Made by a program: the position numbers and the translations under genes
Notes under the pieces: model-generated
The model's database searches: none
Told to the model about the DNA's origin: nothing
Seen by the model: the letters and a program-made list of their open reading frames with translations, nothing else
Part shown: in pieces, positions 38,750 through 51,269 of the stretch
Layout: every line of letters begins with the position of its first letter
How positions within the stretch are numbered: the first letter of the stretch is position 1
Assembly: GCA_950295325.1 (NCBI GenBank)
Contig: OX485805.1
Location: 22,989,501 to 23,053,500, forward strand
Length of the DNA stretch: 64,000 nucleotides
Direction: 5' to 3'
Source of the DNA: Polytrichum commune
Lineage: Eukaryota > Streptophyta > Polytrichopsida > Polytrichales > Polytrichaceae

Positions 38750-38960
38750 TAGCTATGAACGGGGAGATCCGACCGCTAGTTACAGATGAACCAGCTTAGC
38801 TTGAAAAACAACTGGCTCGAGTTTAAGACTTTGACCAATCGCCAATCATTTTGGAGGAATCTGTGGAATATATCTTAAACATTATAGAAATTTCAAAAAA
38901 CTCAACACTAGGATCTTGACCGATTGCGTCAAAATCTCCCCGTTCACTGATCGGGCAGCT
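38750..38960 (-). repeat. Dispersed repeat S, minus copy
   Basis: The complement matches 49320-49510, for example ATATTCCACAGATTCCTC and GGTTCATCTGTAACTAGC. It lies just past the stop of the membrane-protein gene, so the antisense frame at 38823-39080 is not taken as a gene. Confidence 0.6.
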
Positions 38961-39174
38961 TCCTTCACTACATGTAGCTATACTAGTTTGGGTTTGTGCT
39001 ATCGTGGCCCATTGCACCTGAGAATATGAATTAATGTCCCGCACCGTCTGCTTAACATGACGTTGTTGACAGCTGACCATAATTTTGGAACTGTGGTGAC
39101 AGCATTCTCACCGTCCACCTTTTCGAAAATGTATAATAGATGTCCTCTTAATTACCACCAGGTGATGAATTAGT

Positions 39175-40560
39175 TCATGTGTCCCCAAATTTGTCTATCT
39201 TCTGCCAACACATTATGATGATGCAACAACTGCAGACAATGAAAGAGAAGAGGAAGAGGAAAAACATAACAGGCCAGTGGTATTTTTCCTTGGGCCAAGT
39301 CTTCTTGTTTCGATTCTCCGTATCCTTCTTCTTTATGTCGGCATCCGGAGCGTGTTTTGCGAAGTTAAAACTCGCTCCCTGTAGCTTCAGCTGGCTAATC
39401 TTCTCTTTCAATACCTGCCATAGAGGAAGCTTAAATGTCAACAATGGTAAACGTAGGGTACCTAATAATATTGTCACTGTACCTGCTCAAACTTCTGAGC
39501 TGTGTCATCACAAGCCTTTTATTGGCTCTATCCTGGAGTAGAGCTCTTGGTTCCATTCGCATTTTAGGCCCATATACTTTTCCTTGAATATATGCGTCTG
39601 TATTAGTAGATGAGAGTCTACCGAGCCTTGCAAAAGTGACTTTAGTATAAAAATGTTACCATATCCAAGTTCCATTTTTTGCAATCTAAGTGGAAGCATA
39701 CTCTGCGGGCCGATCGCACAGAAGCTAAGAGAATACAATGAAAATATGTGGAAGTAGTAGATCCAATTATTACTAATGTCTGGTCCTATCAATAGTCAGT
39801 ATCTACTAAGTGAACCGTAATACCAATCATGTTCATATTATATATATATATATATATACCGCTTACTAATTTTGTAATTAGTGAAAATTTGATCTAGAAC
39901 AAAACAGTGTCACTCAAGAACAATACGAGCTTACTGCACATATCATAAACCAGTCAAACTTCATTTCCTACAATTACCATATTATATCACCCAATTCCAT
40001 TCCCCTTTGTACACCAGGATACAAAAAACTTCAACCAATCACCAGCCAATTCGTGGATGTAGCACCTTGTTCTTACAAAGCTCCCATATTCTGTTTCCAA
40101 AAGGTTTGCAATTCATTACCAGATTCGCTGCACTTAATTAGCATTGAAAGTGTGATGACTTCAACAACCTCACACGCACCTTTGCATCATTCTGCTCATT
40201 GAGCATGTCCGAATTGAGTGAATTGTAATCTTTGAACTTGTTGTGGACACTGATTAGTGTGGCAATTGAAGCCATGGCGGACAAGGATGCAGGGCCCCAA
40301 GAAGTATGGCACTTGACAGTGCTTGCTTGAGCTACCGCAGTTAAAACCACCCCTTGGAAAACACTGTAAAACCCTATCAATTGGTACAACTCATTCTTCA
40401 CATTGATCCTCCGTGTCCTCTTTGTCTCAATCCTATCTCGAGCTAGTTTGAACCTACTTTGCCACTCTGCTAGAATCATTTTCAGGTTTGGGGCAGCTTC
40501 AATGTCAACCAGGTTACGAGCCTCCACCTCGTCAACGTTTATCCGGTGTAAATCTGCCAT
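39175..40560 (-). CDS. Unrecognised small membrane protein, paralogue 1
   Basis: Two exons, 40180-40560 and 39175-39414, joined in phase 0 (donor AAG|GTGCGT, acceptor CAG|GTATTG), encode 206 residues. Residues 1-55 are charged and probably helical. Two hydrophobic segments follow, about 59-81 (LIGFYSVFQGVVLTAVAQAS) and 87-106. A short coiled coil spans about 110-140. A third very hydrophobic segment lies at about 173-196 (WPVMFFLFLFSFIVCSCC). It shares the intron position, NELYQLIGFY and FFLFLFSFIVC with the gene at 62171-63137, so both are real. I cannot name the family; similar three-segment proteins of unknown role occur in seed-free plants as far as I recall. No enzyme motif is visible. 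Confidence 0.85.
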
Positions 40561-41970
40561 CTGGTGAGCTTTGGGTAAGACCAATCTTGCTTACGGCACA
40601 AATTTAAGTTGCAGCACTAGACGCCTATATCTCCATGTTACCCTGCCAAAATTGAAACACTCTGACCATAGCCCATCAGAATAAAAGGTTCATAGCCCAT
40701 TAAACTATCTTGCTATTCTACAACTGCCACCAATGAAACACTCTGACCATAGTCCATCAGATCAATGAGTTCTTCACATTTAAGGGCCATACCTCATCAG
40801 AATAAGATTAACAAAGGGTACATAGGTCATCAGAATAAGTGATTCACAAAGGTACATTGCCCATAGGCTATAGCTCATAGCCCATCAAATTATCTTGCTA
40901 TTCTAGAGCTCGGAGTAATTACATCCTAGCACACCATGATCACAAACTGCGGCACTGGAATCTCTTTGAAGAGTCACTCACTGATCTTTGCCACTTGCAG
41001 GAACTCTGGGAAATTTATCACCTAGGGAAATATGTGGAGAAGTGGGAAAAGCTGGGGACTTCAGGTTGAGAATGGCCAGAATTTCACGCAATCATTGCAT
41101 CACAAAGACGAACAATCCAAAAAACATAATTCCAAATTCCTGCAGAAGGAAGCCGACCCTGATACACGAACATCTTGATCTTCATACTCCTGTAAATTGG
41201 GGAAACTTCTAGTCTGAGATGGAAATGCTTGAGGGCGATCTAGCCATATAATTTAGTTTCCATACCATTCATTTTCAGGAATCACAGAATCGTGTAAAAA
41301 CACCACTACCTACTACGAAGACTTCTGCAGTAGGATTCCACGAAGTCCATCTACTTGAAACCTTCCTTCTACTCACCTCGACCATCTCCAGGAGGCTTGT
41401 GAAGGAACATTTAGAAGCACATGATGAATGTATTGACGACTCTTACAAGTGTTGCCAGAATGTCATGTTCTTCCAAATGCTTCCAAATGCTTCCAAGAAC
41501 ATTTGGAAGTCTTTACACCTCAAAATTTCATAAGGTAATCAGTTTCCATACCCTTCATTTCAGGAGTTAAGAATCTGGAGTTCAGACTATTTCTAAGATG
41601 TTGTCAGTAGGATCTCACAAAGTCCATCTACATGAAACCTTCTTATTCTCACCCCAACCATCTGCAGGAGGCTTGTGAAGGAGCATTTCATTTAGAAGCA
41701 CATAAATCTATTGACGAGCCTTGTAAGTCTTGCCAGAATTCAATGTCCTCCGAAATGTTTCCAAATGCTTCCAAGGACATTTGGAAGTGCTTCCAAACAC
41801 AGATTCCACTCAAAATGCCAGAGTACGTCAACACCTAATCATATATATTTCTCTAGCATCAATCATAGTTCAGGCACCGAAACTTAATTTGCACTAACAA
41901 GTGAGAACTCAGATACCAACCCAGATGCAGGAAAGGGAAGTCTCGTACTGAAGTTGATCGATGCAGGTGG

Positions 41971-43097
41971 GCATCTGGACTCCGGAGGCGCTGCAGGAAG
42001 CAGCAACGAACTTGTTTGGGGGTCGCCTCACATAAAATGTTTGGTTCTTCAGACAGAGAGACAGAAGAATTCTAATCAGAAAAATTTCGGATGTGAAGAT
42101 GAGTCTGTGCAGACATAGACTTTACTCCGTCATTCGATGCGGATCGATCGCGCTTCTCCGACGAAGGTTGCAGCTCCGGGGCCCAACCTTGTCTGCACAG
42201 AGGATAATACCAAAGAATGATCATTGTGGGTACATATCACTGTAGAAATCTAACGACGATGTACATATGAGTGCACGTGGTCCTCCACCCCCAGGTGGCC
42301 TGTACCTGATAGCTTAGAAATTGTACCGACAGTCACTTGGCAGGCGGGCATCTGGACTCCGGAGGCTCTGCAGGAAGCAGCAACGAACTTGTTTGGGGGT
42401 CGCGGCACATAAAATGCTTGGTTCTTCAGACAGAGAGACAGAGGAAATCTAATCAGTAAAATTTCGGATGTGAAGTTGAGTCTGTGCAGACATAGACTTT
42501 ACTCCGTCATTCGATGCGGATCGATCGCGCTTCTCCGACGAAGGTTGCAGCTCCGGGGCCCAGCCTTGTCTGCACAGAGGATAATACGAAGAACGACCAT
42601 AATGGGTATATATCACTGTAGAAATCTAACGACAAAGTACATATGAGCGAACGCGGTCCTCCACCCCCAGGTGGCCTGTACCTGATAGATTAGAAATTGT
42701 ACCGACAGTCACTTAGCAGGCGGGCATCTGGACTCCGGAGGCGCTGCAGGAAGCAGCAACGAACTTGTTTGGAGGTCGCGTCACATAAAATGCTTGGTTC
42801 TTCAGACAGAGAGACAGAGGAAAATCTAATCAGCAAACTTTCGGATGTGAAGTTGAGTTTGTGCAGACATAGTCTTTACTCCGTCGTTCGATGCGGATCA
42901 ATCGCGCTTCTCCGACGAAGGTTGCAGCTCCGGGGCCCAGCCTTGTCTGCATAGAGGATAATATCGAAGAATAACTAGAATGGGTACATAACACTATGGA
43001 AATCTAACGACGAAGTACATATGAGCGAACGCGGTCCTCACCCCCATGTGGCCTGTACCTGATAGCTTAGAAATTGTACCGACAGTCACTTAAGGTC
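41971..43097. repeat. 376-bp tandem repeat, three copies
   Basis: The word GCATCTGGACTCCGGAGG starts units at 41971, 42348 and 42724 (spacing 377 and 376). The units are very similar, with few substitutions. The repeat is GC-richer than its surroundings and includes a conserved CGATGCGGATC core and CTCCGACGAAGGTTGCAGCT. It arose from DNA at the end of the right duplication unit: a single diverged version is at about 37580-37690. It begins about 1.4 kb upstream of the membrane-protein gene 39175-40560, so a regulatory effect is possible. Confidence 0.9.
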
Positions 43098-43099
43098 CG

Positions 43100-46000
43100 A
43101 AGTTCACCACATGGGTACATTTCAAGTTACACCAGTGTCGGTGAAGGTTGCGTGCCTAACTCGAACACAACAATAATCTGGACACATATATTTGAGTGGT
43201 ATGTGGTACAAATCATCCACATCAATTTCCTATAAGAATTATAATTGATTGTGGCCCACACCAGTTTCAAAATAATAATTTGGCAATGGTTTACAATTAA
43301 TGTGGGTTTCATAGAATGGTGGCACACAAAACTCCAGCTTCATAGAATGTAAAATGTGGGTTTCATAGAATGGATTCTGAAGGCTAGCTAAACTACTCAT
43401 TTGATGTCAGTTGATTATGTGGGTGGGTGGATGGGTGAGAGAATCATGGGAATAAGGGCATGTTTATACGAAAGCCATGAGGCCATGGTTCTTAAGAATC
43501 CTTGAATTCTCATTGGCTAAGAGTATCACGACCCCCCGCTTTAGGTTTACATGAGGGTATTTTTGGACTACATCCAATAAAATTTCCAGTGGACGAAAAA
43601 ATCCCATATTGTCTAATAATCGATAATGACAATCAACATTATATGGATAAAAATGGGCGGAATTGTATGAATAATGATGGCCTAGATTATATGGGAATTG
43701 TTCGGGACAACACTCAAAGATAGGCATCATGGCGGAATGTGTACCGTGGCGGACAACCCCTAACAACTTAACAAAAATATGTAATTTTTATACTATTCAT
43801 GTTTAAGTCATAATGTGATTATTGGAGCTACTATGAAATGTTGCTTTGTATGTAGATACTTTGCAATATTAAATGGAGGTCATCTCTCCCATCCAGTCGT
43901 CCCATTTTTGTTTAAGCTCTCTTTCACCATAGTTGCAAGTACATCAAACTTTTGTAGCATTTTTTCCTTGGATTGCGATTGATAGTTATTCACTAGATGT
44001 AGATTATTCAAAGTCTCAAAGGTGAAGCCAAAGTTGTCCATGGATGATGGTTGATTACATATCCCTCTTTATTTGAAATTCAGAAACATGCTTCATCATT
44101 GCTAATATCAAATCTTAGCATTAACAATGTATTTTTCCCTTCACACATAATTCTTAAGTTTTATATATGACATGATTACCATTATATAATGATGATGATT
44201 TGCAATTTGTTGGAGAGAAGATTTCAAAAACTACACTAGGGTTTGAAATGTTCAATGAGCCTAAAAGAAAAATGATTAAGGATATGAAGGTAGAGGAAGT
44301 AAAAAATGTAGCACTCAAGAGACATGAGAGATGAAGAAATGCAAGACAACAACCAAAAGCTAAGAAGGCAAGCATTTTGTACATGTTTACAAGAACTTTC
44401 AATTAGATATGGGTGCAAGCACAGTAAACTTGGCAAACTCTTGATCCTTGCACAAGCTTATGTGGAAGTGATTCAAAACATTATACTAACTTTGAGTTTT
44501 GTGGAAAAAAATATCATAAACATTTCAAAAATATAACACAACCCATTAACATAAGATATGGGTTGCCTTATATTACTAAGTTTGTCCAACTCAAAATGAA
44601 GCTTATTTCTCTCCCTAAATGATCATAGACGCCCACGAAAAAAGATGTCAATATTTTAAGCACACATTCCAATCCCATTGTGACACGTGTCTCTTGATCT
44701 CTAAATATTCCCAACAATAACTCTTGCTGTACACCACTCAAAATATAGGTGCCATCTGATGTAGGTTAGAGCCTTTTCTAAGCATGTTGCTTTTTGCTAA
44801 AATAACCAAAAAAAATCCATTTTTGAAGCATCAGAAGTGATTGAGAGAAAATTTCTGGCTCCAAGGGGAAAGGTTCCACCCCACCGTGGAGTGGGGTCTC
44901 AAATGTGCTGTACTAAAAGAGATGACAGGGAAATTTGTTGTACCTTCCTAGATTTGACACTCTTATTTATTCACTTGGGTGATGACTTGACTGAACATAA
45001 GACAACTAACAATTATACGTAGTTACCTATGATCAGCGTCCTCTCTCTTTCTGCACTACGATCCAATGCAGCCTTCTACAAAAAGAGATATTCTCCATGT
45101 AGGTATTGCATGTTTTAATTTTGAGTAGCCTGAGCGGCCGTCATCTTTGTTTATTCAGACAGTGCCACCAAATGTTCAAGGATGCCACGCTACCCATCAT
45201 TAGGTCCTAGTGGGGCGAAGACTAGTAAATTTGTTGCTTGCATATTGCTTAAATTTGTCAATAAAGTTGAAATTTCCAGAAGGAGTTGGCCCAGGCCTCA
45301 CTGAGGACTGTCCGGGACAAAATTTAGCACCCTTCAGCTGATTCTCCTGTGATCTGCACGCAAATAGTTCCCAGTATGAATCCACCAACTTTGAAACATA
45401 TGAAAAGTGGCTGCACTCATATGGATGGCTCTAGAGGTAATGAATTGATCAATAATGAGCTTATTTTGCAATCTATACACACATCCGTAAGTTCAGAGTT
45501 AATATCTATTTGAGATATGAGACATAATTGCTGTCAACTCCGGTGTTCAATCTATATAACATATGTCAAGTCCATAGCAATTCCTTTATTTATTTTTCAT
45601 TATAGATAATCTTTCAGAGAGGCAAATATGCAATTTTTTTAATTGCGCAAGACATGATGTGGACTTGGACTTGCATCCTGGTAGTAGATGCTCTTCACTA
45701 TTTTTTGGTCACTCCATGTCTATCATCCTCACTCTTAAAACTGTTGCGACATTTTGAGCAGATTCCTAAAGTGAATGCGCAGCAGAATCATTCAAATATT
45801 CATGTGTTAAAACCCAAATTGATTCACAAAAGAAAAACTTTCAATTAAATTAGTGATGATCAAGAATTTTGATAAGAACCTTCCTCTAAATTTTCCTATT
45901 TTGTTTTATTTTCTTTCGAAACCACCAAATATCTTCAAAATAAAGGTTCTTTTGGCACATGTTGCCTTGTTCTTCAATATCAGATGCATTTATTTAATAT

Positions 46001-46270
46001 CTAGAATTTATAAAAACATTGAATTTAAAATATTCATGAGCTCCATGTTGATGTTTATATTGACTAAACTATGTTGCATCTCATGATGTTTGCTCTCTCA
46101 TAGAAGGCATTCCTTGAAAAAAAATTAAAGAAAAGGTTGCCTTTTGTGACAAGTCCTTAACACAATAGAAAGGACATTTAAAGTGAAGCAACATCATTAA
46201 ATATCATTAGTTTTGGTTAGAACACTATATAAAGGTATACAAAGGACTATCATTTTCTTATGTTTACATG
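43100..46270. other. Non-genic stretch between the two unnamed genes
   Basis: No supported coding region or intact element. A short direct repeat (TGTGGGTTTCATAGAATGG) occurs at about 43302 and 43356. Frames at 43464-43766 and 44154-44436 have no family resemblance or splice support. Confidence 0.4.
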
Positions 46271-46278
46271 ACGATGAG

Positions 46279-46491
46279 CTACTTCAAATCCTTCAAAAAT
46301 TGACACATTTGATATGAGACATTCCTTTTGGGTACCCCAACCGTGCATGTGAATGTCGGCATGAAATTGCCATCATCTGAAACAGTGATGGTGATTTCTC
46401 GGCTATCGATGAGCTCATCCATGTCAAGAGCGACCATGGGACGTTTCTCATCCCACAACCTCAGCAGAAAATTTGCAGCAGACAAATTCAA
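46279..46491 (-). pseudogene. Truncated partial copy of the soluble unnamed gene
   Basis: The segment reading LRLWDEKRPMVALDMDELID then REITITVSDDGNF repeats the C-terminal third of the neighbouring gene at 46573-46961 (LRLWHEKDHVVALDTDQLID). Similarity starts at LRLW without a start codon. It is most likely a partial tandem copy. It could instead be a used downstream exon that gives a second half-domain. Confidence 0.45.
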
Positions 46492-46572
46492 AGTACGTAG
46501 TCTATCCCAAATTAATTTAGAAGGAATACTACCAATAAATTGATGAAGGAATATAAGAGTTTTGGTAAGAAC

Positions 46573-46961
46573 CTTCCTGTGAATTTCAGTGTGAAAGTGC
46601 CATTGTCCAAACTAGTGATGATGATCTCTCGGTTATCAATGAGCTGGTCCGTGTCAAGAGCAACCACGTGGTCCTTCTCATGCCAAAGCCTCAGCATTCC
46701 GAAGGTATTGTTCGAATCGAACTCTTCAATGAAAGTGTGGCCATCCTTCAGCTCCTCCCCATCGTTCACAGTCGTCACTCTCGTGTCGGGGCTTACATCC
46801 ACGGAGGCATCATTATCAACCGAGGGCTTTGGGTACAGTGTCTTGCGAAAGTACGAGTTTCCATTCGACGACACATAGTACAATTGGAGTTTGACATTTG
46901 TATCGTTCACCAGCCGTGTTGATTTCTTGGATTTACATCCCCTATCATGGTGATAAGCCAT
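46573..46961 (-). CDS. Unrecognised soluble strand-rich protein, paralogue 1
   Basis: From an ATG at 46961 the frame encodes KKSTRLVNDTNVKLQLYYVS, a KPSVDNDASVDV stretch, FIEEFDSNNTFGMLRLWHEK and DQLIDNREIIIT. A donor AAG|GTTCTT ends the exon in phase 2, as in the paralogue at 57128. Unspliced, the frame would stop at 46512 (149 residues). An upstream in-frame segment (about 46962-47026, after the acceptor-like ACACAG) may be an additional exon. There is no signal peptide or membrane segment, and the alternating hydrophobic pattern suggests a beta sandwich. The final exon was not found. Family unknown to me; it may match an unnamed plant DUF. Confidence 0.7.
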
Positions 46962-47229
46962 GTCTTGTTTGATGAAATTGTATATATGCTCGACAAATTC
47001 TTCAGACAAAATCACTCCCAGCTTCTCGTCTGTGTTTGCAAATCAGAACAGGTTATTAGGAAACCAAGCTCACAACATACCTTCTGATTTGAAACCTCAA
47101 GCAGATGAAGCAATGTCAATTATGATGCGCTTATTATATGTCAGATATGTTTTAGCAATATCTATATGTGTCACGTCTAAAGCAGATCAATATTTTAAAT
47201 TAGAACAGATATGTTAGGTGTATGTTAAA

Positions 47230-47810
47230 ACCCAGACCTCACAGACAGATAACTACTAGCATAGAGTACGAGTCGTATAGGACACATCCAGACCAGCTGA
47301 GAAATCTGCAATGTATCCGAGTGGCATTTGCAAAATTATCAGTTGCGCAAGAGAGGTATTTGCATATTATGTGATCAGAACTTCAAGTAAGATAATCAAG
47401 CCTGCCCTAGCCCAGCTCAGGAAGACAACCACAATCTTAAGTTAAGAGATTCCATGACAATCTGAGTGACTCAGAATGGCCTTCAAATTACTCAGATTCC
47501 CTGCTCACAAACAAAGATTCGTTAAAAATCAAGACATCATGATGCCCTCTTGACACAGACGTTTCCAAATGGGAACCTCAATCGCAGGACCCCTAAAGCT
47601 CATCACCTCTGTCCCAATATCTAGGAATCTGGTTCATGTACCACTTTCACCAGTGGTGCCAACTACCTCCGGCCTAGATGGCTATTGGACGGGTGATGAA
47701 CTTCAAGGCCCTTGTGCCTGGCTAAAATCCCTCAGATTTCTCTCAATTTCAATTTTTTTATCCAGTGTTCAAGCTGCCAAACGTAAACGATCTGTTTGAA
47801 ATGAGGGTTT
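47230..47810. other. Upstream region of the soluble unnamed gene
   Basis: No gene is supported. The reading frames present are short and have no counterpart near the second locus. Confidence 0.4.
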
Positions 47811-47811
47811 T

Positions 47812-48600
47812 GCACATTAATTTTCAACCATCACATCAAGAGAGACTCGCCCCCTGCTCCCCTCTTGTTGACCTCTTCATAGTCCCCTCTGTGTCTTATC
47901 GCAAGAATGGAGATCTAGTTCATTAAACTAGCTCTAGATCTTTTGTGCCTGAAATTAATCCCATTCACATGAAACCTTACATGTTACACAGACGCTCGGT
48001 TCCATGCAATATTAGCAACCATGGCCTCAGGTTGTGAGAAGCGGTGAGAATATTAATTTTGCACGTTAACCTCTTAACCATGAGCCAAAAGAGAGGAAGC
48101 AAGCACTCACGTCAAGAGAGATTGGCCCTTTGCTCCCCTTCCTTCTCCCTACTTTGTACGTTGTGCCTTATCTTAGCAGTGGAGTTGTAATTCATAAAAC
48201 TAGACTCTACATGTTTGTGCCTTAACCTAACCCTACTTACACAAAACCTTACATTTTACACAGACGCTCAGTTCCATTCCAGGGCAACCATGTTCTCAGG
48301 GTGTAAGTTGTGGTGAAAATATAAATAGTGCACGTTAACCTATTAACCTTGAGCTACAAGAGGGGAAGCAAGCACTCACGTCAAGAGAGACTTAGAACCT
48401 CTTTGCTCCCCTTCCTCCTCTCTTCTTTGTAGCTCCCCTTGTGCCTTATCTTAATGGAATTCTTGTGGAATTCTTGTTCAGAAAACTAGAGTCTAGATCT
48501 TCATGCCTTCATTTAATCCCATTTTACATGAAACCTTACATATTACACAGACGCTTACTTGCATTCTACGGAAACCCCACCCTCAGGGCAGAAATCAAGA
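47812..48600. repeat. About 258-bp tandem repeat, three copies
   Basis: The unit starts at the word GCACGTTAAC (or gcacattaat) at 47812, 48061 and 48330 (spacing 249 and 269). Shared internal words are CACGTCAAGAGAGA, CTTGTGCCTTATCTTA and ACAAAACCTTACATTTTACACAGACGCT-like text. The array lies about 0.9-1.6 kb upstream of the soluble gene at 46573-46961. A fragment of the unit (catgaagccttacatgg) also lies at about 58768, downstream of the paralogue. Confidence 0.85.
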
Positions 48601-49319
48601 CACAGTACCCTAAAAACGTCTTCCGCCATCACTAAAGAGTCCACAATAATTGTTCAGGAAGACAGCCGAACCCAGTCGAGGTAAGTTAATCACCTTCACG
48701 ATTCCAACTACATCTACATACATGAATTAGTGAATCAGACAATAGCTCCTGAAGGTCCTTAACATGTGGAACATTTCTTCAGACATCGGCCTGAAATGAC
48801 TTATACACCCTAGTGTCACGCTAGTACCTGGAAAATATTCATTCGATTTTAAACCCCACATCCCGCATCATCCATATAATAAATGACTTCGGACTACCTC
48901 TCTCAAATTACCATAAAAGTGCGACCTGAGAGTCCTCTTACCTTCACATCGGCGCTTAACAAAATGGGAGATGATCTAGTATTAGGATGCTGGTAGAACT
49001 CTACTGCAGTCTCCACCGCAAATCACAAACTCCAGAGACCCAAAACACTGAACAGCAAGCCGAGCGAGATCGGTCCAAATCGAAGCGACAAGTGCGATCT
49101 GTTGCAAGGCAATGTAGAAATCCCGATACTACTGAGGACCCCTATTTCAAGTTTGAAGGAGTAGTTGATGATTGACTCTTAGTTCTAGAATCGTCAGGCT
49201 TATGTTTCCCAAACTTGTCTACCAGTAATTACCGCCTGCCCTGCAGACACAGAAGGAACTTAGCCCAAGCCAGCCTTACCGACCATTTCCTCGGTGAATG
49301 TGGCACCGTCCGGTGGTTC

Positions 49320-49510
49320 AATCTCCGGGGAGATTTTTGGGCATAATCCGTCCAACCCTAATCTTTCAATTTCTCTTTATTAATGTGTGGTATATTCCAC
49401 AGATTCCTCTGAAATGATGACTAAATTTCCTAAAGTCTTAGGAAACTTCAACCAGTTTTCTCAAGCTCGGACCGGTTCATCTGTAACTAGCAGTCGGTCG
49501 ATTCTCTTCG
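49320..49510 (+). repeat. Dispersed repeat S, plus copy
   Basis: Inverted partner of 38750-38960, matching over the segments ATATTCCACAGATTCCTC and GGTTCATCTGTAACTAGC. The overlapping open frame at 49387-49704 has no independent support. Confidence 0.6.
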
Positions 49511-49769
49511 TTCAATGCTGTGGGTCCCGGAAAGAATATATAAATATATATGATTATGTCGCAGCAAAATCCGCGGTAGAAATTCATCCGAAGGTTCGTC
49601 GTCGGTACAATATTGGTGGAGGTACTTGCACATGTGTAGGTTGTAACCTAAAGGTATCTTTTATCGCCTACTTGGTACTAAATGTGCCTCACCTATGCGA
49701 TTAGGTTGCCTTCATGAGTACGTTAGGCTGTTGACTTAACCAAGAAAATTACCTTGCTCAAGAGTCAAA

Positions 49770-50160
49770 ACTACACTAAATACTGTATTTAGGGTCAGAT
49801 GGTAATTTATGCCACTGTGGTAACATTTATAAGGACACTTCTTATGAATAAGTTTACAACTAATATCATTCCAACTTACTTGTAGTTCATCCACTTTTGG
49901 TTTGATGTTTTGCATCTTAACATTTATGTAATGCAATATTGTCATGAATGATTGAAATTTGGATGCAAAACCACTTAGTAAGTGACAATAATTGCAACGT
50001 TGTAAATCTACAATGCCCAAAAACTTTTACAAGGCATGACTTTGGTGAACTGAAAACTTTAGGTTTACAGTTAGTGTTGGTGACACTAGACGGGCGGTTC
50101 ACAATCGGTATTGAGCAAGACAAATGAACTGGTTACACTAGATACAATATGTGGTGTAGC
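49770..50160. mobile_element. MITE, family M1, inverted copy
   Basis: The ends are degraded versions of ACTACACTAAATAT. The interior matches 21650-21745 in reverse complement, including GTTGCAAT, TGTCACTTAC, CATCCAAATTTCAATCAT and CATGACAATATT. With the copies at 5073, 18753 and 21525 it defines one family of non-autonomous elements. Confidence 0.65.
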
Positions 50161-50164
50161 TCAC

Positions 50165-51125
50165 AAAAACTTCTAAATTTGTTTCTTCGATTGTATAGCA
50201 ACCACATTAGTTTTAAAATTTGTATGTCGATGTTGTGGTATTAAATATTAAAATAGTGTGAAAGGTTGATAAATTAACGTGCAACAACAGTCTAATTGGG
50301 CATATTTGTGTACTGTAAGGAAGGTGAAAATGTAAAGAAATATTTTATACCCCAATGGTTTCTATTCTAAGCTACATTTATTTTTAATTTGAGTTCTAAG
50401 ATTTTAATTTAGTTTGAACTATAATTTAAGTATATTTGGATTTATGCGTGAACTTTGGACAATTCCAACTGCCAATATGATGTACACTAGATCATAAAAC
50501 TACACAAGTATGGTGGTTGGCAAATATGAAATACAAACATTCAAAGTTGTGGTTATTGTGTTATTGCTTTGCTACCGTTGTTTGATGTTTTTGTCCCCAA
50601 ATAAGTGCACAACCTTTATTATTTTTGGACAAGTGGTTTGTCCGGATATACATAAACGTCAATTTTTAGTGGGACCTAGTATTTGAATTAAGAATTGACA
50701 ACAAACTTAGGAACGTCAAGTGATTTATTGCACCTCTCATGGTAGGTATAACTTGTGAACCAAAGTCGATGATCTTCATGGAACAAGGATTTGTGCCCAT
50801 GTGCTAAGTTGAAGGTGATCACATTTTATACGATCATGTCATTTTCTTTGATAATCTTCCCAAGAAATTAGCATCAAAGACTATGATTTAATATGGTGGA
50901 TTTAAGTTGCAAGGTGATGTCAAATTAACAACTCAGTCTCTCTAAAAAGATGAAGGTCTAAAAAATGAGAAACAAAATGCTTACATGAAGAAGAAAAAGA
51001 ACAAGAAGGAGAATTAAATAAAATCTAGAAAGCAAATACTCTCAAAAATGATGGATAGCAAAAATCAAAAAACATATAGGTCTCATAAGGAAGAAAAAAA
51101 TCAATGGAGAAGTGGATCAAAGCTT
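50165..51125. other. Non-genic stretch
   Basis: AT-rich DNA in which I see no gene or bounded element. Confidence 0.4.
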
Positions 51126-51130
51126 GCATA

Positions 51131-51267
51131 ATATCACTCAACTTAGCCACGGTGTTCTGTGGGCCATGGCTAAGATTCTTGAATATTTGGTTAATTTCAG
51201 TTTGATACTATTTGAGAATCTTAACCATGGCCCACATAACAATGTGGCTAAGCTGAGTAGTGTTATG
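51131..51267. repeat. Long imperfect hairpin, arms about 55 bases
   Basis: Left arm CAACTTAGCCACGGTG...GTGGGCCATGGCTAAG and right arm complement CAGCTTAGCCACATTG...GTGGGCCATGGTTAAG differ at about 7 of 47 positions, around a loop of about 20 bases. The shape suits either a small foldback MITE or a microRNA-type precursor. No flanking target duplication is evident. Confidence 0.6.
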
Positions 51268-51269
51268 TG

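Larger units (their letters stand above)
37965..42100. repeat. Diverged tandem duplication, right unit
   Basis: Partner of 28915-37960. Examples of matching text are agcaaatctataaca/gcaaatctataacattgg (30080/38288), AAATCTGGAACGTGCCTAC (30443/38642) and accatagcccatcag (36630/40666). It keeps the intact membrane-protein gene 39175-40560 in its middle. Its right part contains a further internal duplication (about 41340-41560 and 41620-41830) with the hairpin words CTTCCAAATG and CATTTGGAAG. Confidence 0.7.

Noticed and set aside
38823-39080. 85-codon minus frame after the membrane-protein gene
   Set aside because: Lies in dispersed repeat S; the inverted copy at 49320-49510 does not preserve the frame as a protein.
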